DNA from: an uncultured Clostridia bacterium
Lineage (GTDB): Bacteria > Bacillota > Clostridia > Christensenellales > Aristaeellaceae
Direction of reading: 5' to 3'
NCBI GenBank assembly: GCA_934631025.1
Contig: CAKTXR010000009.1
Span: 1 to 64,000, forward strand
DNA length: 64,000 bases
The translations under genes and the position numbers were made by a program. A model generated the notes under the pieces. The model was not told the DNA's origin. It saw nothing but the letters and a program-made list of their open reading frames with translations, and did no database searches. Positions 1 through 17,903 of the stretch are shown here, one piece after another. How positions within the stretch are numbered: the stretch's first letter is position 1; every line of letters begins with the position of its first letter.

Positions 1-77
1 GTCTTGCCGTGGTCGACGTGGCCGATCGTGCCGACGTTGACATGGGGCTTCGTGCGTTCAAATTTCGCCTTCGCCAT
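1..77 (-). CDS. tuf: Elongation factor Tu, N-terminal fragment (gene runs off the window)
   Basis: Only the first 25 codons are inside the window. They read as the EF-Tu start, with the N-terminal MAKAKFERTKPHVNVGTIGH stretch running into the VDHGKT P-loop that binds GTP. EF-Tu delivers aminoacyl-tRNA to the ribosome. A GGAAGGA ribosome binding site lies just upstream of the ATG at 77. It follows fusA by 75 bp on the same strand, the usual end of the str operon in Bacillota. Confidence 0.95.
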   Translation of the reverse strand, partial: MAKAKFERTKPHVNVGTIGHVDHGK

Positions 78-152
78 TTCAAATCATTCCTTCCATTAAT
101 AGCTTTTTTGATAACGGGCGGGAGACGGATCCCCCGCCCGACCGAACATAAA

Positions 153-2225
<2,073 letters not shown>

Positions 2226-2285
2226 GATCTATTGTCCCCCTTTAATTTCTGAAACGATGCGGCCGTCCCGCACTTTTTATTGTAA

Positions 2286-2756
2286 TTACCAGCGATAGTG
2301 CGCGAACGCCTTGTTGGCCTCGGCCATCTTGTGCATGTCCTCACGGCGCTTGACAGCGTTGCCCGTGTTGTTGGACGCATCGATGATCTCGCCGGCCAGG
2401 CGATCGGCCATCGAGCGCTCGCCGCGGGTGCGCGCGAAGCTCACCAGCCAGCGCAGGGCCAGCGTCTGACGGCGCTCGGGGCGAATCTCGACAGGAACCT
2501 GATAGGTGGCGCCGCCCACACGGCGGGCCTTGACTTCGAGAGCCGGGGCGATGTTGGCCAGAGCGGCGTTGAACACCTCAATGGCCTCCTTGCCGGTCTT
2601 CTCGGCGACCTGCTCAAAAGCGGCATAGCACACGCTCTGAGACACGCCGCGCTTGCCGTCGTACATCATCTGGTTGATCAGCTTGGTGACGACGGTCGTG
2701 TTGTATACCGGATCCGGAAGCACTTCGCGCTTCGGAATAAATCCACGTCTGGGCAT
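2286..2756 (-). CDS. rpsG: 30S ribosomal protein S7
   Basis: Primary 16S rRNA-binding protein of the small-subunit head. The 156-residue length is the family norm. It starts MPRRG and carries the bacterial S7 features, including the GGATYQVPVEI segment and the WLVSFAR helix. The start at 2756 has an AAGGAGGGA-type ribosome binding site. It lies 174 bp downstream of rpsL on the same strand and 60 bp before fusA. Confidence 0.98.
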   Translation of the reverse strand: MPRRGFIPKREVLPDPVYNTTVVTKLINQMMYDGKRGVSQSVCYAAFEQVAEKTGKEAIEVFNAALANIAPALEVKARRVGGATYQVPVEIRPERRQTLALRWLVSFARTRGERSMADRLAGEIIDASNNTGNAVKRREDMHKMAEANKAFAHYRW

Positions 2757-2930
2757 GGGTTGTCCCTCCTTATATGTTGTGACGTTCGACGGTGAAAAAA
2801 CGATTCATCGCTCCGTTCGGGGCATTTGGCGCTGCCCCTCAGACCCGCTTGTCAAATACTTGCGGCCCTCCGCCCGACGTTCCTTCCGGGCATACTTCCG
2901 CTTTTTAAGCCGCGGCGGGATGGATGATGA

Positions 2931-3305
2931 TTACTTCTTCGGCCGCTTCGCGCCGTAGAGAGAACGGCCCTGCATACGCTTGGCCACGCCGGCCGCGTCC
3001 AGAGTGCCGCGGATGATGTGGTAACGGGTACCAGGCAGGTCGCGAACCTTGCCGCCGCGGATCAGCACGACGGAGTGCTCCTGCAGGTTGTGGCCGATAC
3101 CGGGAATATAGCAAGTACCTTCGGTCATGTTCGTCAGGCGAACACGAGCGATTTTACGCAGAGCCGAGTTCGGCTTCTTGGGCGTCAGCGTTCTGACCTG
3201 AAGGCAGACGCCGCGCTTCTGCGGGCATTTCTGCAGAATGGGAGAGTTGGACTTGGTCGTCCTCTTTTCCCTACCCTTGCGAATCAACTGATTGATCGTG
3301 GGCAT
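2931..3305 (-). CDS. rpsL: 30S ribosomal protein S12, with Arg at the Lys88 position
   Basis: Decoding-centre protein; 124 residues. The conserved loop TPKKPNSALRK is intact, with Lys43 present. In the second conserved loop the usual GGRVKDLPG reads GGKVRDLPG, so residue 88 is Arg (codon CGC, plus-strand 3042-3044). A Lys-to-Arg change at this position is a known streptomycin-resistance substitution in several bacteria; residue 86 has the opposite Arg-to-Lys change. The start at 3305 has an AGGAGG-type ribosome binding site. Confidence 0.98.
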   Translation of the reverse strand: MPTINQLIRKGREKRTTKSNSPILQKCPQKRGVCLQVRTLTPKKPNSALRKIARVRLTNMTEGTCYIPGIGHNLQEHSVVLIRGGKVRDLPGTRYHIIRGTLDAAGVAKRMQGRSLYGAKRPKK

Positions 3306-3523
3306 TGGAGAACACCTCCTAAGTTTGTCAGGATATTGGGCTCTATATACGACCCCGCAACCCTCGGGGCATAATAGACTTTTGTGGTGCGCGGGAATTC
3401 CGCTCCTGCGGGAGCGGCCAAAGGGCTTTATGTGGAGCCGGCACTGCCGATCGCCCTTTGGAAACCTTCGCCGAAACCTCTCGCTGCTTATTCTAATGAA
3501 GAAAGAGGTTTTGACTTTGCGAT

Positions 3524-3763
3524 TCAGCGCACGATCGCGGCGGCCGCGGCCTTGACCTGCACGCCGCAGGCATGACCCAGCTCCTCCATCGAGGGAACCT
3601 CAACCGGCTCGATATTGTGTGCGCGGCAGGCGTCGAAAACGCGCCGGGTGACAAAGACGTCGGCGTCCGTGGCCACATACACACGCGCGGCCCGACCGGC
3701 TTCGATCGCCTTGATGACCTGTCGGGCGCCTACGGCCTTCTTGCCTTCAGGCATGGACAGCAT
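3524..3763 (-). CDS. ybxF: Ribosomal L7Ae/L30e-like RNA-binding protein (YbxF type)
   Basis: A 79-residue L7Ae-fold protein of the type found between rpoC and rpsL in Bacillota. Known members bind kink-turn RNA. Visible family features are the VGARQVIKAIEAG start and the VYVATDAD segment, followed by the helix around EELGHACGVQVKAA. It is the first gene of the str-type unit and has its own strong promoter about 40 bp upstream. The ATG at 3763 is preceded by AAGGAG. The exact molecular role in this organism cannot be read from the sequence. Confidence 0.9.
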   Translation of the reverse strand: MLSMPEGKKAVGARQVIKAIEAGRAARVYVATDADVFVTRRVFDACRAHNIEPVEVPSMEELGHACGVQVKAAAAAIVR

Positions 3764-3801
3764 TGGTCTTCATCTCCTTGCCAGTATTTCCAAACTCGCA
3801 A

Positions 3802-3831
3802 ATTATAACACCATGCAACATTGATTGTCAA
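3802..3831 (-). promoter_or_regulatory. Sigma-A-type promoter of the L7Ae-rpsL-rpsG-fusA-tuf unit
   Basis: On the minus strand a perfect -35 TTGACA (3826-3831) and a perfect -10 TATAAT (3802-3807) are separated by 18 bp. It lies just upstream of the L7Ae-like gene, so the str genes can be transcribed independently of rpoBC. Confidence 0.85.
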
Positions 3832-3979
3832 TCACTTGCCGATTAAGTTTTGTATATTGCACGGGCGGTATGCAAAGTTTTCGCGTCGGGAAGGGCCTTT
3901 TCTTTCTTTTGACAGGCACACGGCGGCGCGGCGGCCCGTTTTTTGGCAAGCCGTCGCGCCCGTGTTTGCTTTTGGGGGA

Positions 3980-7612
<3,633 letters not shown>

Positions 7613-7736
7613 AGGGTTCTCTCCCTTCTATGAGCCGGACTTTTTTTGAAGCCCGAGTCGGCAATATACGTTTCCAGCGGTCGATCAGGCGGGAGGGACG
7701 CGCTTTACCGCCTCTCCCGAACCCGAAGATAACGCG

Positions 7737-11543
<3,807 letters not shown>

Positions 11544-11757
11544 AAAAGCAATCACCCCTCAAATTGATTCGTGCCGTTTCCACTCACAAAAAACATCGCC
11601 GCCGCCCCCTCGCGGAGGACGTAAATTTCCTGAAAAATTTCGCTTGCATTTTCAGCCGAGATGGAGTACAATACTCTTGTTCATCCGGCCGGTCGGGTTC
11701 TCTGTGCCCGTTTTCGGGGGAGAAACCGGCAATTTGGCGATATTAGTACAATTATTC

Positions 11758-11786
11758 ATAATAGCACACGAACGTTTTATTGTCAA
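11758..11786 (-). promoter_or_regulatory. Sigma-A-type promoter of rpoBC
   Basis: Minus-strand -35 TTGACA (11781-11786), 17-bp spacer and -10 TATTAT (11758-11763), with a TG just before the -10 (extended form). The predicted leader to the rpoB start is about 205 nt. Confidence 0.85.
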
Positions 11787-12050
11787 GCCGTCTATACGGC
11801 CTTTTTTCCGGTCGAACGGCTTTTTTTTGACCCTTTTTGAGGTGTTTTACAAACATTTTACCTTCGGTCCTGTCCCATCCCCCTCGCGGAGCGATTGGAG
11901 GGCGGAATGAGCGGGATTTTGAATCGTGAATTATTTTCAGTCATACAGATGTCAGCATTGCAAGTTTATCATTCATTTTCACAGGGATTTGATCTGCTCG
12001 CTTACAGGAATTTGAGAAGGCGCGGGCTTTAATCATCCTTTCGCGCATAC
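11787..12050. other. Non-coding stretch upstream of rpoB
   Basis: No credible gene. Next to the rpoB -35 box is a small hairpin (GCCGT-ACGGC, 11787-11800) followed on the plus strand by CTTTTTT, then a second T8 run near 11820. It looks like a plus-strand terminator, but I see no plus-strand gene that would need it. The rest holds nothing I recognise. Confidence 0.4.
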
Positions 12051-12078
12051 AAAAAGAGCGCCCTTACAAGAGACGCTC
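12051..12078 (-). terminator. Rho-independent terminator of the GNAT gene
   Basis: On the minus strand GAGCGTC pairs with GGCGCTC around a 9-nt loop and is followed by TTTTT. It lies 30 bp after the stop codon at 12109. Confidence 0.75.
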
Positions 12079-12108
12079 GATGAATCCTGTGCGCGGCCGT
12101 CCTCGGAA

Positions 12109-12528
12109 CTAGAGCATGGAAAAGCCCAGCTTTTCGATCACGCGCTGCATTTTCACGTTGTCCTCCTCGGTGCGGATGGTGGCCGTCTTGCCGTGGGCGA
12201 GGATGTAATCCAGCACGAAGGCGCAGACCTGGAAGGCATAGCCCTTTCCGCGATGCGGCGCGGCGGTGCGCACATCGGCGACCTCCCAGGCGTTGAGGGC
12301 GTATTTTTCAACGCCGGCGCGCGCGACCATCTCGCCGTTCACAAAAAGGCCGCAATAGATTGTCCCCTCCTCATATATTTCCTTCCAGTCGGACTCGTCG
12401 AACGCGCGCTGGCCGCACAGCGCCAGATGATCGCAAAAGACGGCGTAATCCTCGAGCGACAGCCAGCGGACGGCGGGACTCGGCGCGGCGTTTTCAGCGG
12501 GCTTTCGCGTATAATACAGAATTTCCAT
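12109..12528 (-). CDS. GNAT-family N-acetyltransferase
   Basis: A 139-residue protein with the C-terminal half of the GNAT fold. The segment VADVRTAAPHRGKGYAFQVC holds the R/Q-x-x-G-x-G/A acetyl-CoA pyrophosphate loop (HRGKGYA), and a final helix ends KMQRVIEKLGF, the usual GNAT ending. The substrate is not predictable; it may act on a small molecule or on a protein. The start at 12528 is chosen because GAGAGG lies five bases upstream of ATGGAAATT and the open frame before it is not protein-like. It is a single-gene unit with its own terminator. Confidence 0.8.
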   Translation of the reverse strand: MEILYYTRKPAENAAPSPAVRWLSLEDYAVFCDHLALCGQRAFDESDWKEIYEEGTIYCGLFVNGEMVARAGVEKYALNAWEVADVRTAAPHRGKGYAFQVCAFVLDYILAHGKTATIRTEEDNVKMQRVIEKLGFSML

Positions 12529-13617
12529 GTCGACCTCTCTATCCCGGGCGGCTGACGCGCCCGATTCGTTTTGTCCTTCCATTTTGACGCGCGCTTGCAG
12601 GCCCCTATGCTCCCAACTGGGGCTGCGGCTCGGGAAACGTGAACATCCTTCTCGGGCGGCCGGCAATCAAAAAGCGGGCCGACGACCGCAGCGACCGTCA
12701 GCCCGCGCCATTCACTTGTCAGGGGGACTTCCATGATGAAGAAAAATGCGGCTTTCATGACGCGATTCGGCGTTCCGGCCTGGGGAAGGAGCGCACCCTT
12801 CACCATTCGCAGGGGAAAACATCACCTAATTCGCAGCGAAAGCCGCGTACCTTGGAAATTATTCTGTTGTCGTCCGGCCCAATCGGCCTTCAGCGCGTTT
12901 CTTCCTGCGCGGCGCTCCGACCGCTCCATGCGCGAAACGGGAAAGCTGGACGTTTCGCCTTCACATCGAATACGTTCGAATTGAAGTCCATCGAATTAAA
13001 AACGATTTGAAAACGATCGAATCAAGCTCATCTAAGCCAAAGCGTTTCACATCGGGCGCTCCTCTTCAGCGCCTCTGTCCTTCATTGCGGCAGTTCCATT
13101 TCCGAAAAAAACGATCTATATCATTCTTCCCTGAATTCATCAACTGTCTCATGAAGCGCCAAGCGAAGCCCGCGCGCGGTTCAAACGCGCCCGCCCGGTC
13201 TGCGCCGCCCTTTTGCAGCGCGCTCCGGCTGATCTTATCTCCATCTTATGCCGCATTAAACGCGGATACCGTCAGCCTGCGCGCCCGCTCAGGCGGCTCC
13301 CGCCGAGCGAAATCAGCCCCTCCTCAGGGCATTTTTGCTGGATCTCGGTTTCGTTCAACGGAATCACCTCTTTCCAGACCGCACAGTCCTATTTTAAGGA
13401 AGAGACTCTGCGCCCCCGCGGCTTCTCTCAGCCACCTGATCTGTCGTTCCGCGCGCCGCCCGTGAGCCGCGTCGCGTTCGTCGGGGCTTCCTTCCTCTTG
13501 CAGTTTTATAATAACACACTTCTTCGTGTTTGTAAATAGTGAATTTACGATTTTTGAAAATTATTTTTACGATCTCAGGATTCCTCCGTCCGTCTCGGAA
13601 TTATAACGCAGATTTAT
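12529..13617. other. 1.1-kb stretch without recognisable genes
   Basis: Between the GNAT gene and parA. Open frames here are short and of low-complexity composition. One (12733-12984, plus) has AGGGGG before its ATG but looks like chance translation. I saw no tRNA, riboswitch consensus, terminator or parS-like 16-mer (TGTTTCACGTGAAACA). Confidence 0.5.
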
Positions 13618-13646
13618 TTGCCATTCGGCCCGAAAGTTGATACAAT
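13618..13646 (+). promoter_or_regulatory. Sigma-A-type promoter of parA-parB
   Basis: -35 TTGCCA (13618-13623), 17-bp spacer, -10 TACAAT (13641-13646), about 54 bp before the parA start. Confidence 0.75.
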
Positions 13647-13699
13647 ATCATAGGAGAATATTGAAGCGGTCCTTTGAGCCGCCTGAGAGGGTTATACAG

Positions 13700-14470
13700 A
13701 TGAGTCGAATTATCGCCGTATCCAATCAGAAGGGCGGCGTGGGCAAGACCACGACGTCGGTCAATCTGGCCGCGTGCGTCGCCGAGAAGGGAAAGCGCGT
13801 GCTGCTGGTGGACATCGATCCGCAGGGCAACGCCTCGAGCGGACTGGGCGTGACCGAACGCTCGCCGTCGATCTACGACGTGCTGCTGGGCGAGGAGAGC
13901 GCCGAAAATGCCGTGCGCAAGACCGAATTTGACAATCTCAGCGTGCTGCCCTCCGACATGGCGCTGGCCGGCGCGGAAATCGAGCTGGTGGCCATCCCCG
14001 AGCGCGAGACGCTGCTGCGCAAAGCGCTCGAAACCGTGCGCAGTCAGTTCGACTACATATTCATCGACTGCCCGCCGTCTTTAAGCCTTCTGACGCTCAA
14101 CGCCATGACCGCCGCGGACAGCGTGCTCATTCCCATACAGTGCGAATACTACGCGCTAGAGGGCGTGGGACAGCTGATGAACACATTGCAGCTGGTCAAG
14201 AAGCGCCTGAACCCCGCGCTCGAGATCGAGGGCGTCGTGCTGACCATGCTCGACGGCCGCACAAATCTCGGCCTTCAAGTGGTGCAGGAGGTCAAGAAGT
14301 ACTTCAAGAGCCGCGTTTACGGATCGGTCATACCGCGCAACGTGCGCCTGAGCGAAGCGCCCAGCCACGGCGAGCCGATCAACGTCTACAATGCCCGCAG
14401 CACCGGCGCGGAGGCCTATCGCGCGCTGGCGGCGGAATTCATCGAATGGAACGAGGGCGAAGAGGAATAA
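13700..14470 (+). CDS. parA: ParA/Soj chromosome-partitioning ATPase
   Basis: Walker-type ATPase that moves or senses the ParB-bound origin region and, as Soj, can influence DnaA. The deviant Walker A KGGVGKTTT is at residues 11-19, and the DIDPQGNASSGLG and FIDCPPSL motifs follow, as in chromosomal Soj proteins. At 256 residues it has the short form without an N-terminal HTH, typical of chromosomal members. The start at 13700 follows GAGAGGG by eight bases. The next gene is parB, 21 bp downstream, so the two form an operon. Confidence 0.96.
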   Translation: MSRIIAVSNQKGGVGKTTTSVNLAACVAEKGKRVLLVDIDPQGNASSGLGVTERSPSIYDVLLGEESAENAVRKTEFDNLSVLPSDMALAGAEIELVAIPERETLLRKALETVRSQFDYIFIDCPPSLSLLTLNAMTAADSVLIPIQCEYYALEGVGQLMNTLQLVKKRLNPALEIEGVVLTMLDGRTNLGLQVVQEVKKYFKSRVYGSVIPRNVRLSEAPSHGEPINVYNARSTGAEAYRALAAEFIEWNEGEEE

Positions 14471-14491
14471 CATATCGGGAGGCTTGAATCT

Positions 14492-15400
14492 ATGTCGAAG
14501 AACAGGGGCGGCCTGGGGCGCGGACTGGACGCGCTGCTGGGCGGAGCGCCCGACGAAGTGGAGCGCGCCAATCCGCTGATCGCCGCCGAAAAAACGCCTT
14601 CAGCCGACGCGGTGGTGAGCCTGCGCCTGAGCGAAATCGATCCCAACCGCGATCAGCCGCGCCGCCGCTTCAGCGAGGACGCGCTCGGCGAATTGGCCGC
14701 GTCGATCAAATCGGTAGGCGTGATCCAGCCGATCCTTGTCCATAAATCCGGCCGGCGCTATGTCATCATCGCGGGCGAACGCCGGTGGCGCGCGGCGCGT
14801 CTGGCGGGACTGACCGAGATCCCCGCCATCGTGCGCGACTGGGACGAGGTACGCCGTCTGGAGGCCGCGCTGGTGGAGAACCTTCAGCGCGACGACCTCA
14901 ACCCCATCGAAGAGGCGACCGGCGTGAACCGGCTGATGGAGCAGTGCGGCCTGACGCAGGAGGCCGCCGCCGAGCGCCTGGGCCGCAGCCGGAGCGCCGT
15001 GGCGAATCTTCTGCGCCTTCTGACGCTGCCCGAACCGATCCGGCATATGCTGGAGGAGGGCGCGCTCACCAGCGGCCACGCCCGCGCGCTCATTCCGCTG
15101 CCGGAGGAGACGCAGCTGAAGCTCGCCGCCATGGCCGCAGAGCAGGGCTGGTCGGTGCGGCAGATGGAAAAGATGTGCGCACAGCTCCAGCAGGAGAAAC
15201 CCGCCGAGGACAAGCCGAAGAAGGCCGAGCGCGATCCGGAATTCGTCAACCTCGAGCGTATGGCGCGGGACGTGTTCGGCGCGCGCGCGGAATTAAACGG
15301 CGACGCGAACAAGGGCAGACTGGTCATACACTATCAGTCGAGCGACGATCTTCAGCGCATCTGGGAGATGCTCGAATTGATGGAGCAAAATCAGGCGTAA
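14492..15400 (+). CDS. parB: ParB/Spo0J chromosome-partitioning protein
   Basis: CTP-dependent clamp that loads at parS sites. The 302-residue protein has the N-terminal RGGLGRGLDALLG stretch that contacts ParA, the CTP-binding GERRWR motif (95-100), the ENLQRDDLNPIEEA box (129-142) and a helix-turn-helix at about 153-178. The C-terminal dimerisation region is shorter and ends ELMEQNQA. Ribosome binding site GGGAGG. No parS sequence was seen in the window. Confidence 0.96.
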   Translation: MSKNRGGLGRGLDALLGGAPDEVERANPLIAAEKTPSADAVVSLRLSEIDPNRDQPRRRFSEDALGELAASIKSVGVIQPILVHKSGRRYVIIAGERRWRAARLAGLTEIPAIVRDWDEVRRLEAALVENLQRDDLNPIEEATGVNRLMEQCGLTQEAAAERLGRSRSAVANLLRLLTLPEPIRHMLEEGALTSGHARALIPLPEETQLKLAAMAAEQGWSVRQMEKMCAQLQQEKPAEDKPKKAERDPEFVNLERMARDVFGARAELNGDANKGRLVIHYQSSDDLQRIWEMLELMEQNQA

Positions 15401-15439
15401 CGCGCGCTTCCCCCCCATTCCCGCGAAAAGTCAGCACAA

Positions 15440-15469
15440 AAACGCGGCCCTCTCGCAGGCGCCGCGTTT
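15440..15469 (+). terminator. Probable terminator after parB
   Basis: AAACGCGGC pairs perfectly with GCCGCGTTT around a 12-nt loop, 40 bp after the parB stop. The T-run after it is weak, so termination strength is uncertain. Confidence 0.5.
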
Positions 15470-15569
15470 CGCGTACTCTTCAACCTTTTCGCGCGCTATA
15501 ATATTTTCGCAGTACGGTTATCCGTCGATTTCTACGCGGCAATACAGTAATACGGGAGCAAGATTGACC

Positions 15570-16283
15570 ATGAATGGCAAAAGCAATTTTTCCAAGGGAT
15601 TTAAGGACGGCGTGCCCATCGGACTGGGGTATCTGTCCGTCGCCTTCACGTTCGGCATCATGGCGGTGCGCGGCGGTCTCAACGTCGTGCAGGCGGTGCT
15701 GATCTCCATGACCAACGTCACCTCCGCCGGTCAGCTGGCGGGGCTTGAGCTGATGATCTCCGCCGCGCCGCTGTTTGAGATGGCACTCACGCAGCTGGTC
15801 ATCAACCTGCGCTATGCGCTCATGTCGCTTTCCCTCTCGCAGAAGATGGACGCGAGCATGACCGTGCCGCGGCGTATGTTCTTCGCCTTCTGCAACACGG
15901 ACGAGGTGTTCGCCGTGGCCAGCGGGCAGCCGGGCACGGTCGGCATATCGTATCTCACCGGCCTGATGACCGCGCCGTATTTCGGCTGGGCGCTGGGCAC
16001 GCTTTTGGGCGCGGCGGCGGGTTCGCTGCTGCCCGAGCTGATATTGAACGCGCTGGGCGTGGCGATCTATGGAATGTTCATCGCCATCATCATCCCGCCG
16101 GCCAAGAAGAGCCGCGCGGTGCGCGCGGCGGTGATCCTCGCGGCGCTGCTGGCCTGCGTGATGCGCTATACGCCCTGTCTCAGGAACATTTCGGGCGGCT
16201 TTGCGGTGATATTGTGCGCGGTGCCGGTGTCGGCGTTCTGCGCGAAAATGTTCCCCATCAGAGAGGAGGGCGACGAAGAATGA
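15570..16283 (+). CDS. azlC: AzlC-family branched-chain amino acid exporter, large subunit
   Basis: Inner-membrane protein of about seven hydrophobic segments that, with AzlD, exports branched-chain amino acids or analogues such as azaleucine. The N-terminal FKDGVPIGLGYLSVAFTFG stretch and the QLVINLRYALMS segment are hallmarks of the family. I prefer the ATG at 15570; a TTG two codons earlier (15564) sits at better spacing from GGGAG and is possible. Its last four bases overlap the azlD start (ATGA), so the two are translationally coupled. Confidence 0.9.
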   Translation: MNGKSNFSKGFKDGVPIGLGYLSVAFTFGIMAVRGGLNVVQAVLISMTNVTSAGQLAGLELMISAAPLFEMALTQLVINLRYALMSLSLSQKMDASMTVPRRMFFAFCNTDEVFAVASGQPGTVGISYLTGLMTAPYFGWALGTLLGAAAGSLLPELILNALGVAIYGMFIAIIIPPAKKSRAVRAAVILAALLACVMRYTPCLRNISGGFAVILCAVPVSAFCAKMFPIREEGDEE

Positions 16284-16597
16284 GCTGGTCGGTATTTCTG
16301 CCGCAGCTGGCGGTCATGGCCATCGTGACCTATCTCATCCGCATGCTGCCGCTGGCGCTGTTCCGCAAGAAGATCAGCAGCCGCTTCGTGCGCTCGTTCC
16401 TTTATTATGTGCCCTATGCGGTGCTGAGCGCCATGACGCTGCCCTCGATCCTCTATTCCGCCGGCTCGATTCCCTCGGCGGCCGCCGCGCTGGTCGTGGC
16501 GCTTGTGCTGGCCTGGCGCGAAAAATCGCTGCTCACCGTGGCCGTCGTCGCCAGCGCCGCCGCGCTGATCACGCAGGTGATCGTGCAGATGGTCTGA
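16280..16597 (+). CDS. azlD: AzlD-family branched-chain amino acid exporter, small subunit
   Basis: 105-residue membrane protein with three to four hydrophobic segments. The TYLIRMLPLALFRKKI segment and the following FLYYVPYAVLSAMTLP helix are typical of AzlD. The start overlaps the azlC stop by four bases. The small partner is required for export in characterised systems. A strong terminator follows. Confidence 0.9.
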   Translation: MSWSVFLPQLAVMAIVTYLIRMLPLALFRKKISSRFVRSFLYYVPYAVLSAMTLPSILYSAGSIPSAAAALVVALVLAWREKSLLTVAVVASAAALITQVIVQMV

Positions 16598-16612
16598 TAA
16601 GGGTTAAAGAAG

Positions 16613-16668
16613 TCCCCGCCCCTGCGCGCGCTACAGTAAAAAGCGCGCTTGGGAGCGGGGATTTGTTT
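16613..16668 (+). terminator. Rho-independent terminator of azlCD
   Basis: TCCCCGC pairs with GCGGGGA, with an inner GCGCGCT-AGCGCGC stem, followed by TTTGTTT. Confidence 0.8.
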
Positions 16669-16745
16669 ATCTCATCCGCGCGACTGGGCTTCCCGCCATG
16701 CGCCCCGAATCGCCGCAGCAGGCGTTTTCAGGCGGGGCCTGTTCT

Positions 16746-17903
16746 TTATATTTCGATTTCGTAGCGGTTCAGCGCGCCCCTGAACGGCGCGTACACGACG
16801 ATGCGGCCGTGCGAATCCTCGTATACGCCGTGATTGGTGTAGTCCGCCGCGCCGTCCCGCGCCCGATCGATCACGCGCACGCTTTCGCGAATGACGCAGC
16901 GGCGCGTCCGGTCGATCTCGGCGATGCACAGCGGCGCGCGCGGGCCGTTGCCCTCGGGGTTGCGTTCGTTGATCACGCCGATATAGTACAGCCGTCCGCT
17001 CGAGTGCGCCCAGAGCTTGGGCACGCTGGAGGACGAGTACATCACGCCGCCGTCGTCGTAGTCAAGCGGCCGCGCGGCGCTCCAGTGCCGCCCGTCGTCC
17101 TCTGAGACGGCGTAAAACTTGCGCCCGATCAGATCGCGCTCGCGCCTGTAGTTCGAGCCGCGCATCACCATCAGCACGCGCCGTCCGTCCAGCCGCGCGA
17201 ACGTCGGCTCGAACACGCCGCGCGTCGATTCCTCCGGAGAAACGCGGACGTAATCGCCCATATCCCAGTCGTAATCCAGCTTTTCCTCATGCCACGCCGC
17301 CCTCAGCGCGCCCGACTGGAAGAAATGAAAGCCAGCCGGCTCAATCAGCCCGCCGCTTTCGTCCGTCATCTGGCATTGCAGCGCCACGAGCAGCGCGCCG
17401 TCCGACGCGCGCAGCGTCTGCGAGGCCATGCTCAGCGCGAAATTGCGCCCGAACACCACATCCGGAATCGGCGCGTCCGGCGCGCGTCCCGGCAGCACGA
17501 CATAGCGCTTGTCGGTAAACGTGCGGCCGCTGTCGAACGAAAGGCGATAGTACAGGCGGCTCTTGCGCTTTGTGCTCTCGTAATGGCCGGCCTCCCAGAA
17601 CATTTCGTTGCCGGTGAAGAGGATCACGCCGGCCGCCGCATCGGCATAGAGCGCGGCGTTCCCGCCCATCTTGACCATGCTGCCCTGCCGGTCATAGCGG
17701 AAGGACTTTTCGATAAAGCCGACGCGCGCCCAGCGCTTTCCCTCGTCCTCGCTGCGCCAGAGCATATTGCCCACGCCGCTGTCCGAGCCGTCCGAAACCG
17801 ACGCGGCCATGAGCAGCGCGCCGTCCGGCGCACAGGCAAACGTCGCGCCCAAGAGCGCATAGCCCTCCTCGCGGATCTGTTCCTGCGTCAGCGTGATCGT
17901 CAT
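16746..17903 (-). CDS. Sialidase-like BNR-repeat beta-propeller protein
   Basis: 385 residues with three Asp-box (BNR) repeats: SEDEGKRW at 51-58, SFDSGRTF at 122-129 and SEDDGRHW at 267-274. These sit at blade turns in the six-bladed propeller of sialidases and relatives. I do not see a clear N-terminal FRIP motif, so true sialidase activity is uncertain; it may act on another glycan. There is no signal peptide, so it should act in the cytoplasm. The start overlaps the stop of the AAC(3)-like gene by four bases, so the two are co-translated. Ribosome binding site GGGAGG. Confidence 0.75.
   Translation of the reverse strand: MTITLTQEQIREEGYALLGATFACAPDGALLMAASVSDGSDSGVGNMLWRSEDEGKRWARVGFIEKSFRYDRQGSMVKMGGNAALYADAAAGVILFTGNEMFWEAGHYESTKRKSRLYYRLSFDSGRTFTDKRYVVLPGRAPDAPIPDVVFGRNFALSMASQTLRASDGALLVALQCQMTDESGGLIEPAGFHFFQSGALRAAWHEEKLDYDWDMGDYVRVSPEESTRGVFEPTFARLDGRRVLMVMRGSNYRRERDLIGRKFYAVSEDDGRHWSAARPLDYDDGGVMYSSSSVPKLWAHSSGRLYYIGVINERNPEGNGPRAPLCIAEIDRTRRCVIRESVRVIDRARDGAADYTNHGVYEDSHGRIVVYAPFRGALNRYEIEI

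Noticed and set aside
12733..12984. Small gene with AGGGGG before its ATG
   Set aside because: Residue composition is Arg/Ser/Pro-rich as in chance frames, with no known motif.
12529..13700. parS site near parAB
   Set aside because: No sequence close to TGTTTCACGTGAAACA was found here or elsewhere in the window.
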